Part shown: piece after piece, positions 19,002-27,504 of the stretch
Layout of the letters: each line of letters opens with the position of its first letter
How positions within the stretch are numbered: the first letter of the stretch is position 1
Assembly (NCBI RefSeq): GCF_021310995.1
Contig: NZ_CP054150.1
Coordinates: forward strand, 3,072,625 to 3,136,624
Direction of reading: 5' to 3'
Length of the DNA stretch: 64,000 nucleotides
DNA from: Agrobacterium vaccinii
Lineage (GTDB): Bacteria > Pseudomonadota > Alphaproteobacteria > Rhizobiales > Rhizobiaceae
The notes under the pieces: model-generated
Seen by the model: the letters and a program-made list of their open reading frames with translations, nothing else
Told to the model about the DNA's origin: nothing
Databases searched by the model: none
Position numbers and translations under genes: made by a program

Positions 19002-20630
19002 GTGCCCGATAGAAAATCTCCCCTTACGCCACTCAAGCATCAAACCTACCGCACAATCTGGTTTGCGAGCATTGCCTCGAACTTCGGTGGGCTTATTCAG
19101 GCGGTGGGCGCTGCCTGGATGATGACGGCGCTGTCCTCGTCGGAAAACATGATCGCGCTGGTGCAGGCATCGACCTCGCTGCCCATCATGCTGTTTTCGC
19201 TGGTATCAGGTGCATTGGCCGACAGTTTCGACCGCCGCCGCATCATGATTTCGGCGCAGCTTCTGATGCTTGCCGCCTCTATCATGCTGACGGTGTTCGC
19301 CTGGTTTGGATGGCTGTCACCGTGGCTGCTCCTGTTCTTCACATTCATGATCGGCTGCGGTACGGCGCTTAACAATCCCTCATGGCAGGCGTCCGTTGGC
19401 GAGATGGTGCCGCGCGAAGATCTTCCGGCAGCGGTGACGCTCAACAGTGTCGGCTTCAACATCACCCGCAGCGTCGGCCCGGCCATCGGTGGTGTGGTGG
19501 TGGCGATTGCAGGTGCGGCAGCGGCGTTTCTCGTCAACACCTTCAGCTATTTTGCGCTGATCTATGCTTTGGTGAAATGGCAACCGCCCAAAAGCACCTC
19601 CACGCTGCCACGCGAGCATCTCTTCGCCGCCATCTCCGCTGGCATGCGCTATGTCGCCATGTCGCCGAATATCGGCAAGGTTCTGGTGCGCGGTTTCCTG
19701 TTCGGCCTTTCCGCCAGCGCTATTCTGGCGCTGATGCCGCTGGTCGCGCGCGATCTGGTGCAGGGCGGGCCTCTGACCTACGGTATCATGCTGGGCGCCT
19801 TTGGTGTCGGCGCAATCGGCGGTGCTCTGGTCAGCGCACGCCTGCGCGAAATGGTCAGCAGCGAATGGATCGTGCGCGTCGCCTTTCTCGGCTTTGCCCT
19901 GAGCTCCGCCGTTACCGCCGTCAGCACGAGTGCCATCCTGACTGCGCTGGTTCTGACGATTTCCGGCGCAAGCTGGGTTCTCGCACTGTCGCTATTCAAC
20001 ACCATCGTGCAATTGTCCACGCCGCGCTGGGTCGTGGGCCGCGCGCTCTCGCTCTACCAGACGCTGACCTTCGGCGGTATTGCCGTGGGCAGTTGGCTGT
20101 GGGGTTCGCTTGCCGAAAATTACGGCCTGACCTATTCACTGCTCTGTTCGTGCCTGCTGATGCTGCTGGGTGTTCTGGTCGGCTTCAAGCTGGCAATGCC
20201 AGCCTTCGCGTCGCTCAATCTCGATCCGCTCAACCGTTTCGTCGAACCGAACCTGCGCCTTGACGTCAAACCGCGAAGCGGGCCGATTGCCATTCTCGTC
20301 GATTACGAGATCGATGATGCCGACCTGCCGGAATTCATGTCGATCATGGCAGAGAGACGACGCATCCGTCTGCGCGACGGCGCCCAGAACTGGACGTTGA
20401 TGCGCGATCTGGAGAACCCGGATATCTGGACGGAAATCTACCATGTGCCGACATGGGTGGAATATGTGCGCCACAACCACCGACGGACGCAGGCCGATGC
20501 CGAGAGTTGGGACAGTATTCTGGCGCTCCACCGCGGCAGTACACGTCCCCGCGTGCATCGTATGATCGAACGTCAGGCCATACCGCCGCAGGATGATATC
20601 TTCCACAAAGCCCACATCGACCCGCACTGA
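19002..20630 (+). CDS. MFS transporter (MFS_3/EntS-like) with C-terminal soluble domain
   Basis: A 542-residue inner-membrane transporter that starts with GTG. The first ~400 residues form the hydrophobic helices of the major facilitator fold, with the conserved loop GALADSFDRRRIM between helices 2 and 3 and the helix-4 NNPSWQASVGEMVP segment typical of the EntS-like class of exporters. The last ~130 residues are soluble and end in a ferredoxin-like, antibiotic-monooxygenase-type domain (ILVDYEIDDADLPEFMSIM onward). Substrates are unknown; relatives export siderophores or drugs. It stands alone, divergent from rimP. Confidence 0.8.
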   Translation: MPDRKSPLTPLKHQTYRTIWFASIASNFGGLIQAVGAAWMMTALSSSENMIALVQASTSLPIMLFSLVSGALADSFDRRRIMISAQLLMLAASIMLTVFAWFGWLSPWLLLFFTFMIGCGTALNNPSWQASVGEMVPREDLPAAVTLNSVGFNITRSVGPAIGGVVVAIAGAAAAFLVNTFSYFALIYALVKWQPPKSTSTLPREHLFAAISAGMRYVAMSPNIGKVLVRGFLFGLSASAILALMPLVARDLVQGGPLTYGIMLGAFGVGAIGGALVSARLREMVSSEWIVRVAFLGFALSSAVTAVSTSAILTALVLTISGASWVLALSLFNTIVQLSTPRWVVGRALSLYQTLTFGGIAVGSWLWGSLAENYGLTYSLLCSCLLMLLGVLVGFKLAMPAFASLNLDPLNRFVEPNLRLDVKPRSGPIAILVDYEIDDADLPEFMSIMAERRRIRLRDGAQNWTLMRDLENPDIWTEIYHVPTWVEYVRHNHRRTQADAESWDSILALHRGSTRPRVHRMIERQAIPPQDDIFHKAHIDPH

Positions 20631-20898
20631 AGGCAGCATGACCGGGACACGTGGACGATCGGTCTTCGCTAAAATATCCGACCCTCGGGAACTTTTTTGA
20701 CCGTGGCAGCTTCATGCGTCTCATATGGTCAGGGGAAAGTCATGAGAGCCTTCGAAAGTCCGCGCCTGAGAGGCAACCCTGCGCTATGGCTTGCTTCCCG
20801 TTGCGCCAAGGCTTCCACCAGATATCGCCTGTGAAACCAGCGCTTTTTTTAGAACGACAACATTTATCAAAGACTTTTAGGCATGACGGGGCAGACAA

Positions 20899-22914
20899 TT
20901 GTATAAGGAAACAAGCGGCATAGGCCCAATTCTGGATAAGCTATTCGAGCAGGCGCCGACGTTCATCGCCCTTCTTCACGGCCCGGATCACCGCTTCGAG
21001 CTTGCCAATCGCAGCTATATGACATTGGTGGGTCGGGACGATCTCGTGGGCCGGACCGTTGCGGAAGCCTTGCCGGATGCCGTCTCGCAGGGTTTCCTGA
21101 ACATTCTCGACGACGTCTATCGAACGGGCTCAACTTATTCTGCTCCCGGCGCACTCTACGCGGTTCAGCCGGAAATCGATGGCCCCGTCACAGAGCGCTA
21201 CCTCGACTTCATCTACCAGCCCATATTGGGAACGGATGGAAAGGTGGAGGCGATCTTCGTCGAGGGGTCCGATGTCACCGAGCGGACGTTGGCTGAGCGG
21301 AAACGTCGCGAGAGCGAAGAACTCTACAAAGGTTTGTTCGACGCGATAGACGAGGGCTTTTGCGTCATCGAGTTCTTCGATGGGCCACACGGTCCAAACA
21401 GCGACTACATCCACATACAAGCCAATGACGCCTACGCCCGACACGCTGGTATTCCCAACGTCGTTGGGCAAAAATTGCGTGAGATGGTTGGGGATGAGGC
21501 GGATGCCTGGGTCGCCCGTTACGGCGAAGTTCTACGGACCGGCAAGCCGATCAGGTTTCAACAGGAACTGGTTGCGACAGGCCGCTATCTGGAGCTAGCG
21601 GCTGTGCGCATCGAGCCGGAAAGCAAGCGGCAGGTCGCGGTCATGTTTCAGGACATCACCGCCAGACGCCGAGCCGAAATTGCTTTGGCAAAACTCAATG
21701 CCACGCTGGAACAACAGGTTGAGGAGCGCACAGCCGAACTGATGGTCGTGGAAGAGGCTCTGCGCCACAGCCAGAAAATGGAGGCCGTGGGGCAACTGAC
21801 CGGTGGCCTTGCACATGACTTCAACAACATCCTTGCTGGTATCAGCGGCAGTCTGGAGATGATGAGCACGCGCCTGGCGCAAGGCCGTGTCGGTGATATC
21901 GAGCGCTATATCAACGGTGCGGTGGGCGCAACCAAGCGTGCTGCGGCCCTAACGCAACGGCTTCTCGCCTTCTCACGGCGACAGACGCTCGATCCCAAGC
22001 CGCTCAACGTCAACACCCTCGTGGACGGTATGCTCGATCTCATCACCCGAAGCGTCGGCCCCGCCATAAAGGTGGAAACGGTGGGTGCGGCGGGACTGTG
22101 GGCAACCAGTGTGGATGCCGGTCAGCTCGAAAATGCTCTTTTGAACCTCTGCATCAATGCGCGGGATGCCATGCCCGGCGGCGGTAACTTGACGATTGAG
22201 ACCGGCAATCGCTGGATCGATGACAGGGCGGCGCGGATGCGCGGGCTCGAGCCGGGGCAATATGTTTCGCTCTGTGTATCCGATACGGGAACCGGCATGA
22301 GCCAGGAAATCATCGACCGGGCATTCGATCCTTTCTACACGACCAAACCGATCGGGCAGGGCACCGGCCTTGGTCTCTCCATGGTGTATGGATTTGCAGG
22401 CCAGTCGGGTGGTGCGGCGCGGATTTATTCCGAAGTCGGGAAAGGCACGATGATATGCCTTTATTTGCCCAGACACGCCGGTGACATCGAAACCACTGAG
22501 GCCGAGCCGCTTGGCGTGACGGATGCGCTGCGTGCCGATGGCGGAGAAACCATCCTCGTCGTCGATGACGAGCCATTGGTGCGCATGCTCGCCGTCGAGG
22601 AGCTTCAGGATTTGGGTTATTCGGTCATCGAGGCCGAAGATGGCGCGTCGGCCTTGCGCATATTGAACTCGGCGCGCGACATCAGCCTTCTCATTACCGA
22701 TGTCGGGTTACCCGGCGGAATGAACGGGCGACAGCTGGCCGACGCAGCCCGCGTCAACCGACCCGGGCTGGAGGTGCTGTTCATCACCGGCTACGCCGAA
22801 AACGCAGTCCTCAATCACGGGCATCTCGATCATGGCATGCATGTCATGACCAAGCCGTTTCAGCTTGATGTGTTCGCGCAACGGGTCAAAGCCCTCGCTG
22901 GCCCCCGGCAATAA
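20899..22914 (+). CDS. Hybrid sensor histidine kinase/response regulator with two PAS domains
   Basis: A 671-residue soluble signal transducer with no transmembrane segment. Domains: PAS (about 8-110), second PAS (about 140-255), a short coiled coil, HisKA with the phospho-acceptor in LAHDFNNILAG (about 308), an HATPase domain (NALLNLCINARDAMPGGG and DTGTGMS), and a C-terminal receiver (LITDVGLPGG, TKPF). It probably passes phosphate inside the protein or to an unseen partner. The start is a TTG (20899) with GGGG about eight bases before; no in-frame ATG precedes the first PAS domain. A 7-codon ATG frame (20883-20906) overlaps this start. The signal is not known. Confidence 0.82.
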   Translation: MYKETSGIGPILDKLFEQAPTFIALLHGPDHRFELANRSYMTLVGRDDLVGRTVAEALPDAVSQGFLNILDDVYRTGSTYSAPGALYAVQPEIDGPVTERYLDFIYQPILGTDGKVEAIFVEGSDVTERTLAERKRRESEELYKGLFDAIDEGFCVIEFFDGPHGPNSDYIHIQANDAYARHAGIPNVVGQKLREMVGDEADAWVARYGEVLRTGKPIRFQQELVATGRYLELAAVRIEPESKRQVAVMFQDITARRRAEIALAKLNATLEQQVEERTAELMVVEEALRHSQKMEAVGQLTGGLAHDFNNILAGISGSLEMMSTRLAQGRVGDIERYINGAVGATKRAAALTQRLLAFSRRQTLDPKPLNVNTLVDGMLDLITRSVGPAIKVETVGAAGLWATSVDAGQLENALLNLCINARDAMPGGGNLTIETGNRWIDDRAARMRGLEPGQYVSLCVSDTGTGMSQEIIDRAFDPFYTTKPIGQGTGLGLSMVYGFAGQSGGAARIYSEVGKGTMICLYLPRHAGDIETTEAEPLGVTDALRADGGETILVVDDEPLVRMLAVEELQDLGYSVIEAEDGASALRILNSARDISLLITDVGLPGGMNGRQLADAARVNRPGLEVLFITGYAENAVLNHGHLDHGMHVMTKPFQLDVFAQRVKALAGPRQ

Positions 22915-22922
22915 ACCTGCGC

Positions 22923-24158
22923 TTAGCTGCGCAGAGCCTCTACGGTGGACTGACGATAGGCAAGCCATGCAGGCAATATTGCCAGAACCGCTGCGACGCC
23001 AAGCAGCAGCCCTGCCTGAGTGAGGTCGGCGCGAGCAAATTCGACCGGCATCGCCACGCCGCTCTGGGCAACAAGCATGCCTGTAATCGTTTTGGCGGCG
23101 GCAAAGCCGATGCCGAAGCCTAGGATAATGCCGGTCGCGAACAGCGTGAACAGTTCCGTCCATACGATCAGCGATATGGAGGAGCGTGGCGCTCCAAACG
23201 CGCGCAGAGCCCCGATCTGCTTTCGCCTCTGCACGATATGCGTCAGGGTGACGAGAATGAGCGATGCCGCGACCAGCAATTGCGCGCCGATTGCCACGAT
23301 CGATAGCACCTGACGCGCATCCCCCAACGTCGCGTAGAGTTTCGTCAGCACTTCGCCGGGGAAAACGGCAAGTGTGTTGCCCTGACGGTACTGCTGTCTG
23401 AGCTTGTAGGCATCTGCAATGGATTTGGGCTTCACCAGAATGGCAGGAACACCGGGCGTATCGGCATCGAAAACCTCGTTCAGCGCATCGTGGTCGTGCC
23501 CTTCGTGACCCTCTTCGTGGGCCTCGGCACCATGCTCGTGTGCATGATCATGATCGCCCATGCCATGGATGTGCCATACGGAACTGATGGGGACGAGGAT
23601 CGCCCTGTCCCACGGCGTGCCCGTGGGTTTCAGTTTGCCCTGAACATGGTAGACGATTTCAGTATGCGTATGGCCACCTTCTTGCGCACTGCCATGCATA
23701 GGCTTGATTTCAGCACCCAGTGGCAAATCCACCGCAGAGCCGATGACGGCATCTTCGCCATCTGCAAAACTCTGGCCTTCCACAAAGCCGCCGGAGGTGT
23801 TTTTGATCAAGGCGGTCGTGGTTCCCACAATAGGATAGCCGGCAAAGGAATCGCCAAAGCCGACCGGCCCGGCCCACGCGACGCGGGGATCTGCCGACAG
23901 CGCGGCCAGCGTTTGACCGCTGACGAGTGGCAGTGGCGCAGCCTGAAGGAAAACGGACGACAGAACGAGCTGGGTTTCGCTACCTGCCGCACCGATGACG
24001 AGATCGAACTTATCGGCAGCGCGCGCCGAGCCCAGCCGCAGCGCCCGTTCCTGTAAGGTGACGGTCGCGCCCAGTCCAGTTGCCATCGCAACCAGAATGA
24101 CGACGATGAGTGATCCTGCCCATAGACGCTTGAGGTCTGAAACTATAAAACGCAACAT
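22923..24158 (-). CDS. ABC transporter permease (MacB/FtsX type) with His-rich loop
   Basis: A 411-residue permease with one N-terminal membrane helix (about 13-32), a large extracytoplasmic domain and three C-terminal helices (LVAASLILVTLTHIV onward), the MacB/FtsX layout. The outer domain has a His/Asp/Glu cluster at residues 196-223 with ten histidines, plus His155, His163 and His165, which points to divalent metal binding. The ATG is two bases from the ATPase stop; an in-frame start 13 codons upstream overlaps that gene. Gammaproteobacterial zinc-responsive clusters (PA4063-PA4066, ZrgABCDE) have similar permeases, so a zinc role is inferred. Confidence 0.75.
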   Translation of the reverse strand: MLRFIVSDLKRLWAGSLIVVILVAMATGLGATVTLQERALRLGSARAADKFDLVIGAAGSETQLVLSSVFLQAAPLPLVSGQTLAALSADPRVAWAGPVGFGDSFAGYPIVGTTTALIKNTSGGFVEGQSFADGEDAVIGSAVDLPLGAEIKPMHGSAQEGGHTHTEIVYHVQGKLKPTGTPWDRAILVPISSVWHIHGMGDHDHAHEHGAEAHEEGHEGHDHDALNEVFDADTPGVPAILVKPKSIADAYKLRQQYRQGNTLAVFPGEVLTKLYATLGDARQVLSIVAIGAQLLVAASLILVTLTHIVQRRKQIGALRAFGAPRSSISLIVWTELFTLFATGIILGFGIGFAAAKTITGMLVAQSGVAMPVEFARADLTQAGLLLGVAAVLAILPAWLAYRQSTVEALRS

Positions 24159-24159
24159 A

Positions 24160-24840
24160 TCAGGGTTTCCCGGCGGTGTCGGTGACAACACGCCCATTGG
24201 CGAGCTCCAGACGACGGTCCAGCCGTTCCGCTAGACGCCGGTCGTGGGTGATGACGATCAGGGTCGAGCCCTCTGCCTGGGCAAGATCGACCAGCAATCC
24301 ACCGATGGCCTCGCCATTCTCAGGGTCCAGGCTTGCGGTCGGTTCGTCGGCAACGATGACACCCGGCTTTCGCAGCAGCGCACGGGAAATGGCCACGCGC
24401 TGCATTTCACCGCGCGACATGGTGTCGATCTTCTGGTCGGAGCGCGACAATCCGGTCTTTTCGAGCAGCGCTGCTGCGCGTTCACCTAGTTCTTTCGACA
24501 TGCTGCGGGCCAGACGCACAGGCAAAAGCACGTTCTCTAACGCGGACAGGCCAGACAGAAGGTGGAAGTCCTGCATCACGAGCCCGACGTTTTCGCCACG
24601 CCAGCGGTCTCGTCTGGTCTCGGTCAGGTCGCCGATGCTTTGCTCGCCCCATGTGACGCTGCCCTGACGTACCCGTTCCAACCCCGTGATGACGTTGACG
24701 AACGTGCTTTTGCCCGAGCCGGACGCACCTGTGATCGACAGTTTTTCGCCCGCCGAAACCACGAGATTTTCAATGGACAGAACGGGTGCTGCGAGCCCCG
24801 GATAGGATACGGACAAGCCGGATATTGTTAGTGGCAGCAT
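24160..24840 (-). CDS. ABC transporter ATP-binding protein (MacB/LolD type)
   Basis: A 226-residue ATPase with Walker A GASGSGKS near residue 37, the Q-loop in LVMQDFHLL, the signature MSRGEMQRVA, Walker B VIVADEPTASLD and the H-loop ITHD. It partners the permease encoded immediately downstream. The start at 24840 is two bases after the stop of the secreted-protein gene (TGATCATG), so three genes form one tightly packed minus-strand operon. The 24 extra upstream codons in the same frame are out of register with the family and are left out. Confidence 0.85.
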   Translation of the reverse strand: MLPLTISGLSVSYPGLAAPVLSIENLVVSAGEKLSITGASGSGKSTFVNVITGLERVRQGSVTWGEQSIGDLTETRRDRWRGENVGLVMQDFHLLSGLSALENVLLPVRLARSMSKELGERAAALLEKTGLSRSDQKIDTMSRGEMQRVAISRALLRKPGVIVADEPTASLDPENGEAIGGLLVDLAQAEGSTLIVITHDRRLAERLDRRLELANGRVVTDTAGKP

Positions 24841-24842
24841 GA

Positions 24843-25307
24843 TCACGAAACCCTGTACTGAGCGTCGCGGATACGCACGAGACTGACGAAGCCCGTTTCT
24901 GGGTCCGTCCATGATCCGCGCTCCAGCATGCCCGTCACTTCGATCGTGGTGCTGGGCTGCACGAAGGTCTGTTTCTCGGAGAGGTAGACGACGACGATGT
25001 TATCGGGCCAGTCGGAATCCGATGAGCAGAATGGGCACAGCGCCATGGGAATTTCGGTCAAAACAAAAAAGGCCGCTTCGGCCTTCAACGGCGGCGCCAT
25101 GAAACCCTTCATGCGGATTTCCTTGCCGGTCAAGGCCTTGAGCTTTTCGGAAAACTCAAGTCCCAGCACGCCGATCTTGCCGTACATTTCATCGAAGGTG
25201 AGGGGAGATGGCGCAGCAGCGGCCTGCTTCGTGCCGAGTGCAAAGGCTGCCAAACCGGCGAGTTGAAACGACTGCCTGCGTGTGAAAATGGCTTTGTAAG
25301 GCGCCAT
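24843..25307 (-). CDS. Exported protein of the metal-type ABC cluster
   Basis: A 154-residue exported protein. Its N-terminus (MAPYKAIFTRRQSFQLAGLAAFALG) has a twin-arginine followed by a hydrophobic stretch and an AAAA cleavage region, so export by Tat is possible. The mature part has a CPFC pair in LCPFCSSDSDWPDN and ends in a small beta-rich domain (TIEVTGMLERGSW). The ATG at 25307 follows GGAG by seven bases. It precedes the ABC ATPase and permease and follows phoA on the same strand. It may correspond to the DUF3299-like partner in zinc-responsive clusters, but this was not confirmed. Confidence 0.6.
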   Translation of the reverse strand: MAPYKAIFTRRQSFQLAGLAAFALGTKQAAAAPSPLTFDEMYGKIGVLGLEFSEKLKALTGKEIRMKGFMAPPLKAEAAFFVLTEIPMALCPFCSSDSDWPDNIVVVYLSEKQTFVQPSTTIEVTGMLERGSWTDPETGFVSLVRIRDAQYRVS

Positions 25308-25338
25308 GGCGGTCTCCGATGAATAGGTCTGTAACAGG

Positions 25339-25371
25339 GCGACCCGGCCTGTATGATGCAGACCGGGTCGC
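25339..25371 (-). terminator. Hairpin after phoA
   Basis: A perfect 9-bp stem (25339-25347 with 25363-25371) lies 22 bases after the phoA stop on the minus strand. The following run is T-poor, so it is likely a partial terminator and allows some readthrough into the ABC genes 30 bases further on. Confidence 0.5.
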
Positions 25372-25392
25372 TTTATCTGGCTAAGCCGTTTT

Positions 25393-27150
25393 TTACTGCG
25401 TCTGCTTTGTGCCAAGCGCGAAGGTATCGGCCAACACGCGGTAAACATCGCTCTGTTCCATGTAGCCTTTGAACTCTTCCGAGCCGGGGCCGGTGGACTG
25501 AAGCACGATGTCGTCGACTGCGTGAACGCCGCTGTCGCCGTCCTTGGGAATGTTACCCTGTACGAAGACGGCGCCGGGAACGTTCTTGTAGGCTTCGTTG
25601 GCGATATATTCCTTCTTCTCGTTCTGGATTGCCGGAACGAAAGGACCATCCATCTTCGGACGGAATGTTTCGTAATGGTCAGGGCCATTATTGGCGTTCA
25701 GGAACAGGCGGCGGGTCACATCGATCCGGTCTGGGTAACCGTCACCGTCCTTGTCTTCGTAGTTCGGGAAGCCTGCTTCGGCATAGGTGCCGACCTTGGC
25801 GCGCATTTCATCGCCCGGCTTTTCGTCATCGACGGTGCCGATGATGGAAACGCCATGCGTATGGTCACCGGTAACGACGATCAGCGTATCAGGGTTCTTG
25901 GCAGCGAATTCGCGGGCGACGCCAACGGCCTTGTCGAATTCGATGGTTTCGACAACGGCGCGATCCCAATCCAGCGGGTGGGACATCTTGTCGATGTTGG
26001 CAGCTTCAACCATCAGGAAGAAGCCGTCTTGATTTTTCGAAAGCTCACCCAGAGCGGCCTTGGTCATATCGACCAGACCTGGCTGGTTCGGAAACTTGTC
26101 GACGGTGCCCTTCTTGAGGAAGTTGCGGTCGAGAAGCGTGTCCATGTTGCCGGTGTGGAAGAGGCCGAGAAGCTTGCCGGTGTTGGAACCCTCTGCCTTT
26201 TCAAGCTCGCTCTTGTCGGTGGCAAGCGTGTAGCCTGCGTCCTTGAAGAGCTTGATGTAATCCTTGTCGTCCTTGCGCTTGGAGCCGGGGATGTCCTTGC
26301 TGAGGAAATAGGCCGAGCCGCCGCCCAGGACGACATCTGGCTTTACGTCGAACATCATGCCGGTGATTTCGGCCTTGTCGGCACGCTTGCGGGTATGGGA
26401 GACGATGGCCGCAGGCGTTGCATCCTGCAATTCGGATGTCGTCACGATACCGATGGACTTCTTGGTCTGGCGGCGCAGCGCCTCACCCATTGTCTCGACC
26501 TTTGGATCGTCAAGGCTTGCAGGCGTGCGGTCGCCATAAACGCCAAGCGCGTTTACAGGCGCCTTGTGGCCGGTCATGTAGGCCGACATGGTGTTGGCGC
26601 TATCGGTTGCGACAGCTTCTGTCGACGATGTGCCGATGAAGGCCATGCGGTCCATGTCGTCCATGTTGAGGCGACCGTTCGCCTTGCCTTCGGTCATGCC
26701 CTTGGACATGATGCGGGCGGCGGTGCGGTGCGCAACCGACAGGCCATCGCCCAGCAGGAAGATGATGTTTTTGGCCTTTGGCGTTTCAGGGGTGCCATAA
26801 ACCGTCCAAGTGACGTTTTTGGTTTCGGAACCTGCAGAAACCTCGATCTTGTAGTCACCCGCCTTGGCGATCTTGAGACCGCGCAAGCTGACGGCGGAGC
26901 CAAGAACCTTGTCTTCCTTGCCTTTTTCTTCAGCTGTGAAGGTCACGTCCGAGCCGAAGACGGTCTTGTAGTCCTGGCCGTTGACGGTGATCTTGACGTC
27001 TTCAGCCTTTACAACGTTCTTGAATTCGACTTTGAAGTCGAAGGGAGAACCGACCAGAATCGTTGCACGATCAAGCGGATAGACGGTTGCTGCCTGTGCA
27101 GCGCCGGCAAGCACGGTGGTCGCGACGAATGCAGCGATAATTTTGCGCAT
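25393..27150 (-). CDS. phoA: Alkaline phosphatase
   Basis: A 585-residue periplasmic phosphomonoesterase that needs zinc and magnesium. It has a signal peptide (MRKIIAAFVATTVLAGAAQA), an extra N-terminal beta-rich domain to about residue 120, then the alkaline phosphatase core: FLLGDGLS (metal-binding Asp), TDSANTMSAYMTGHK around the catalytic serine, and VVTGDHTHG (metal-binding Asp/His). The start has GAGG six bases before it. A Pho box with a properly spaced -10 lies 58 bases upstream, so it is very likely induced by PhoB under phosphate starvation. The three-gene metal-type ABC operon follows on the same strand. Confidence 0.88.
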   Translation of the reverse strand: MRKIIAAFVATTVLAGAAQAATVYPLDRATILVGSPFDFKVEFKNVVKAEDVKITVNGQDYKTVFGSDVTFTAEEKGKEDKVLGSAVSLRGLKIAKAGDYKIEVSAGSETKNVTWTVYGTPETPKAKNIIFLLGDGLSVAHRTAARIMSKGMTEGKANGRLNMDDMDRMAFIGTSSTEAVATDSANTMSAYMTGHKAPVNALGVYGDRTPASLDDPKVETMGEALRRQTKKSIGIVTTSELQDATPAAIVSHTRKRADKAEITGMMFDVKPDVVLGGGSAYFLSKDIPGSKRKDDKDYIKLFKDAGYTLATDKSELEKAEGSNTGKLLGLFHTGNMDTLLDRNFLKKGTVDKFPNQPGLVDMTKAALGELSKNQDGFFLMVEAANIDKMSHPLDWDRAVVETIEFDKAVGVAREFAAKNPDTLIVVTGDHTHGVSIIGTVDDEKPGDEMRAKVGTYAEAGFPNYEDKDGDGYPDRIDVTRRLFLNANNGPDHYETFRPKMDGPFVPAIQNEKKEYIANEAYKNVPGAVFVQGNIPKDGDSGVHAVDDIVLQSTGPGSEEFKGYMEQSDVYRVLADTFALGTKQTQ

Positions 27151-27190
27151 GATAACCTCGAAGGAGTTATGTTTTATGAAAAAGCTCCCC

Positions 27191-27225
27191 GCCTATAGGC
27201 ACCGCGCATGACACTGAAATGACGA
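27191..27225 (-). promoter_or_regulatory. Pho box and -10 of phoA
   Basis: On the minus strand TCGTCAT and GTGTCAT are separated by four bases (27208-27225), the 11-base period of a PhoB site, and a -10 TATAGG follows 10 bases later (27192-27197). It lies just upstream of the alkaline phosphatase start codon. Confidence 0.8.
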
Positions 27226-27362
27226 TCGGCGCGAATCCAACGGGTGCTTCGCAACCCCGCGTTTTTTCATTCCTGCCGCGTTGAAAGGCGCTCAGGGTGC
27301 GTCATCTGTTTTATGCAAGCTTTATTTCTTCATTTTTTGGTGCAATCGACGCGTCTATCCGC

Positions 27363-27391
27363 CTTGCAGCGGGAAAAATCGCTCCTTATAT
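27363..27391 (+). promoter_or_regulatory. Heat-shock (RpoH-type) promoter of dnaK
   Basis: CTTG at 27363-27366 and a CTTATATA element at 27385-27392, 18 bases apart, match the alphaproteobacterial sigma-32 pattern. It is 115 bases upstream of dnaK. The 354-base gap between phoA and dnaK (27151-27504) otherwise holds the phoA promoter and the dnaK leader; no gene is seen. Confidence 0.7.
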
Positions 27392-27504
27392 ACCCCCCAG
27401 ACAGCAGCAAGTTTGCTGCACAAACCGGAAGACCATCCAAGTCAAGGAGTTGTCAGTGGAATGCCTCCCGGGGTTCCGACAACTCGCTTCAAGGAGAGAA
27501 GAAC

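Noticed and set aside
25522..27198. Open frame antisense to the alkaline phosphatase gene
   Set aside because: No conserved motif; the phosphatase on the minus strand has signal peptide, active site and Pho box.
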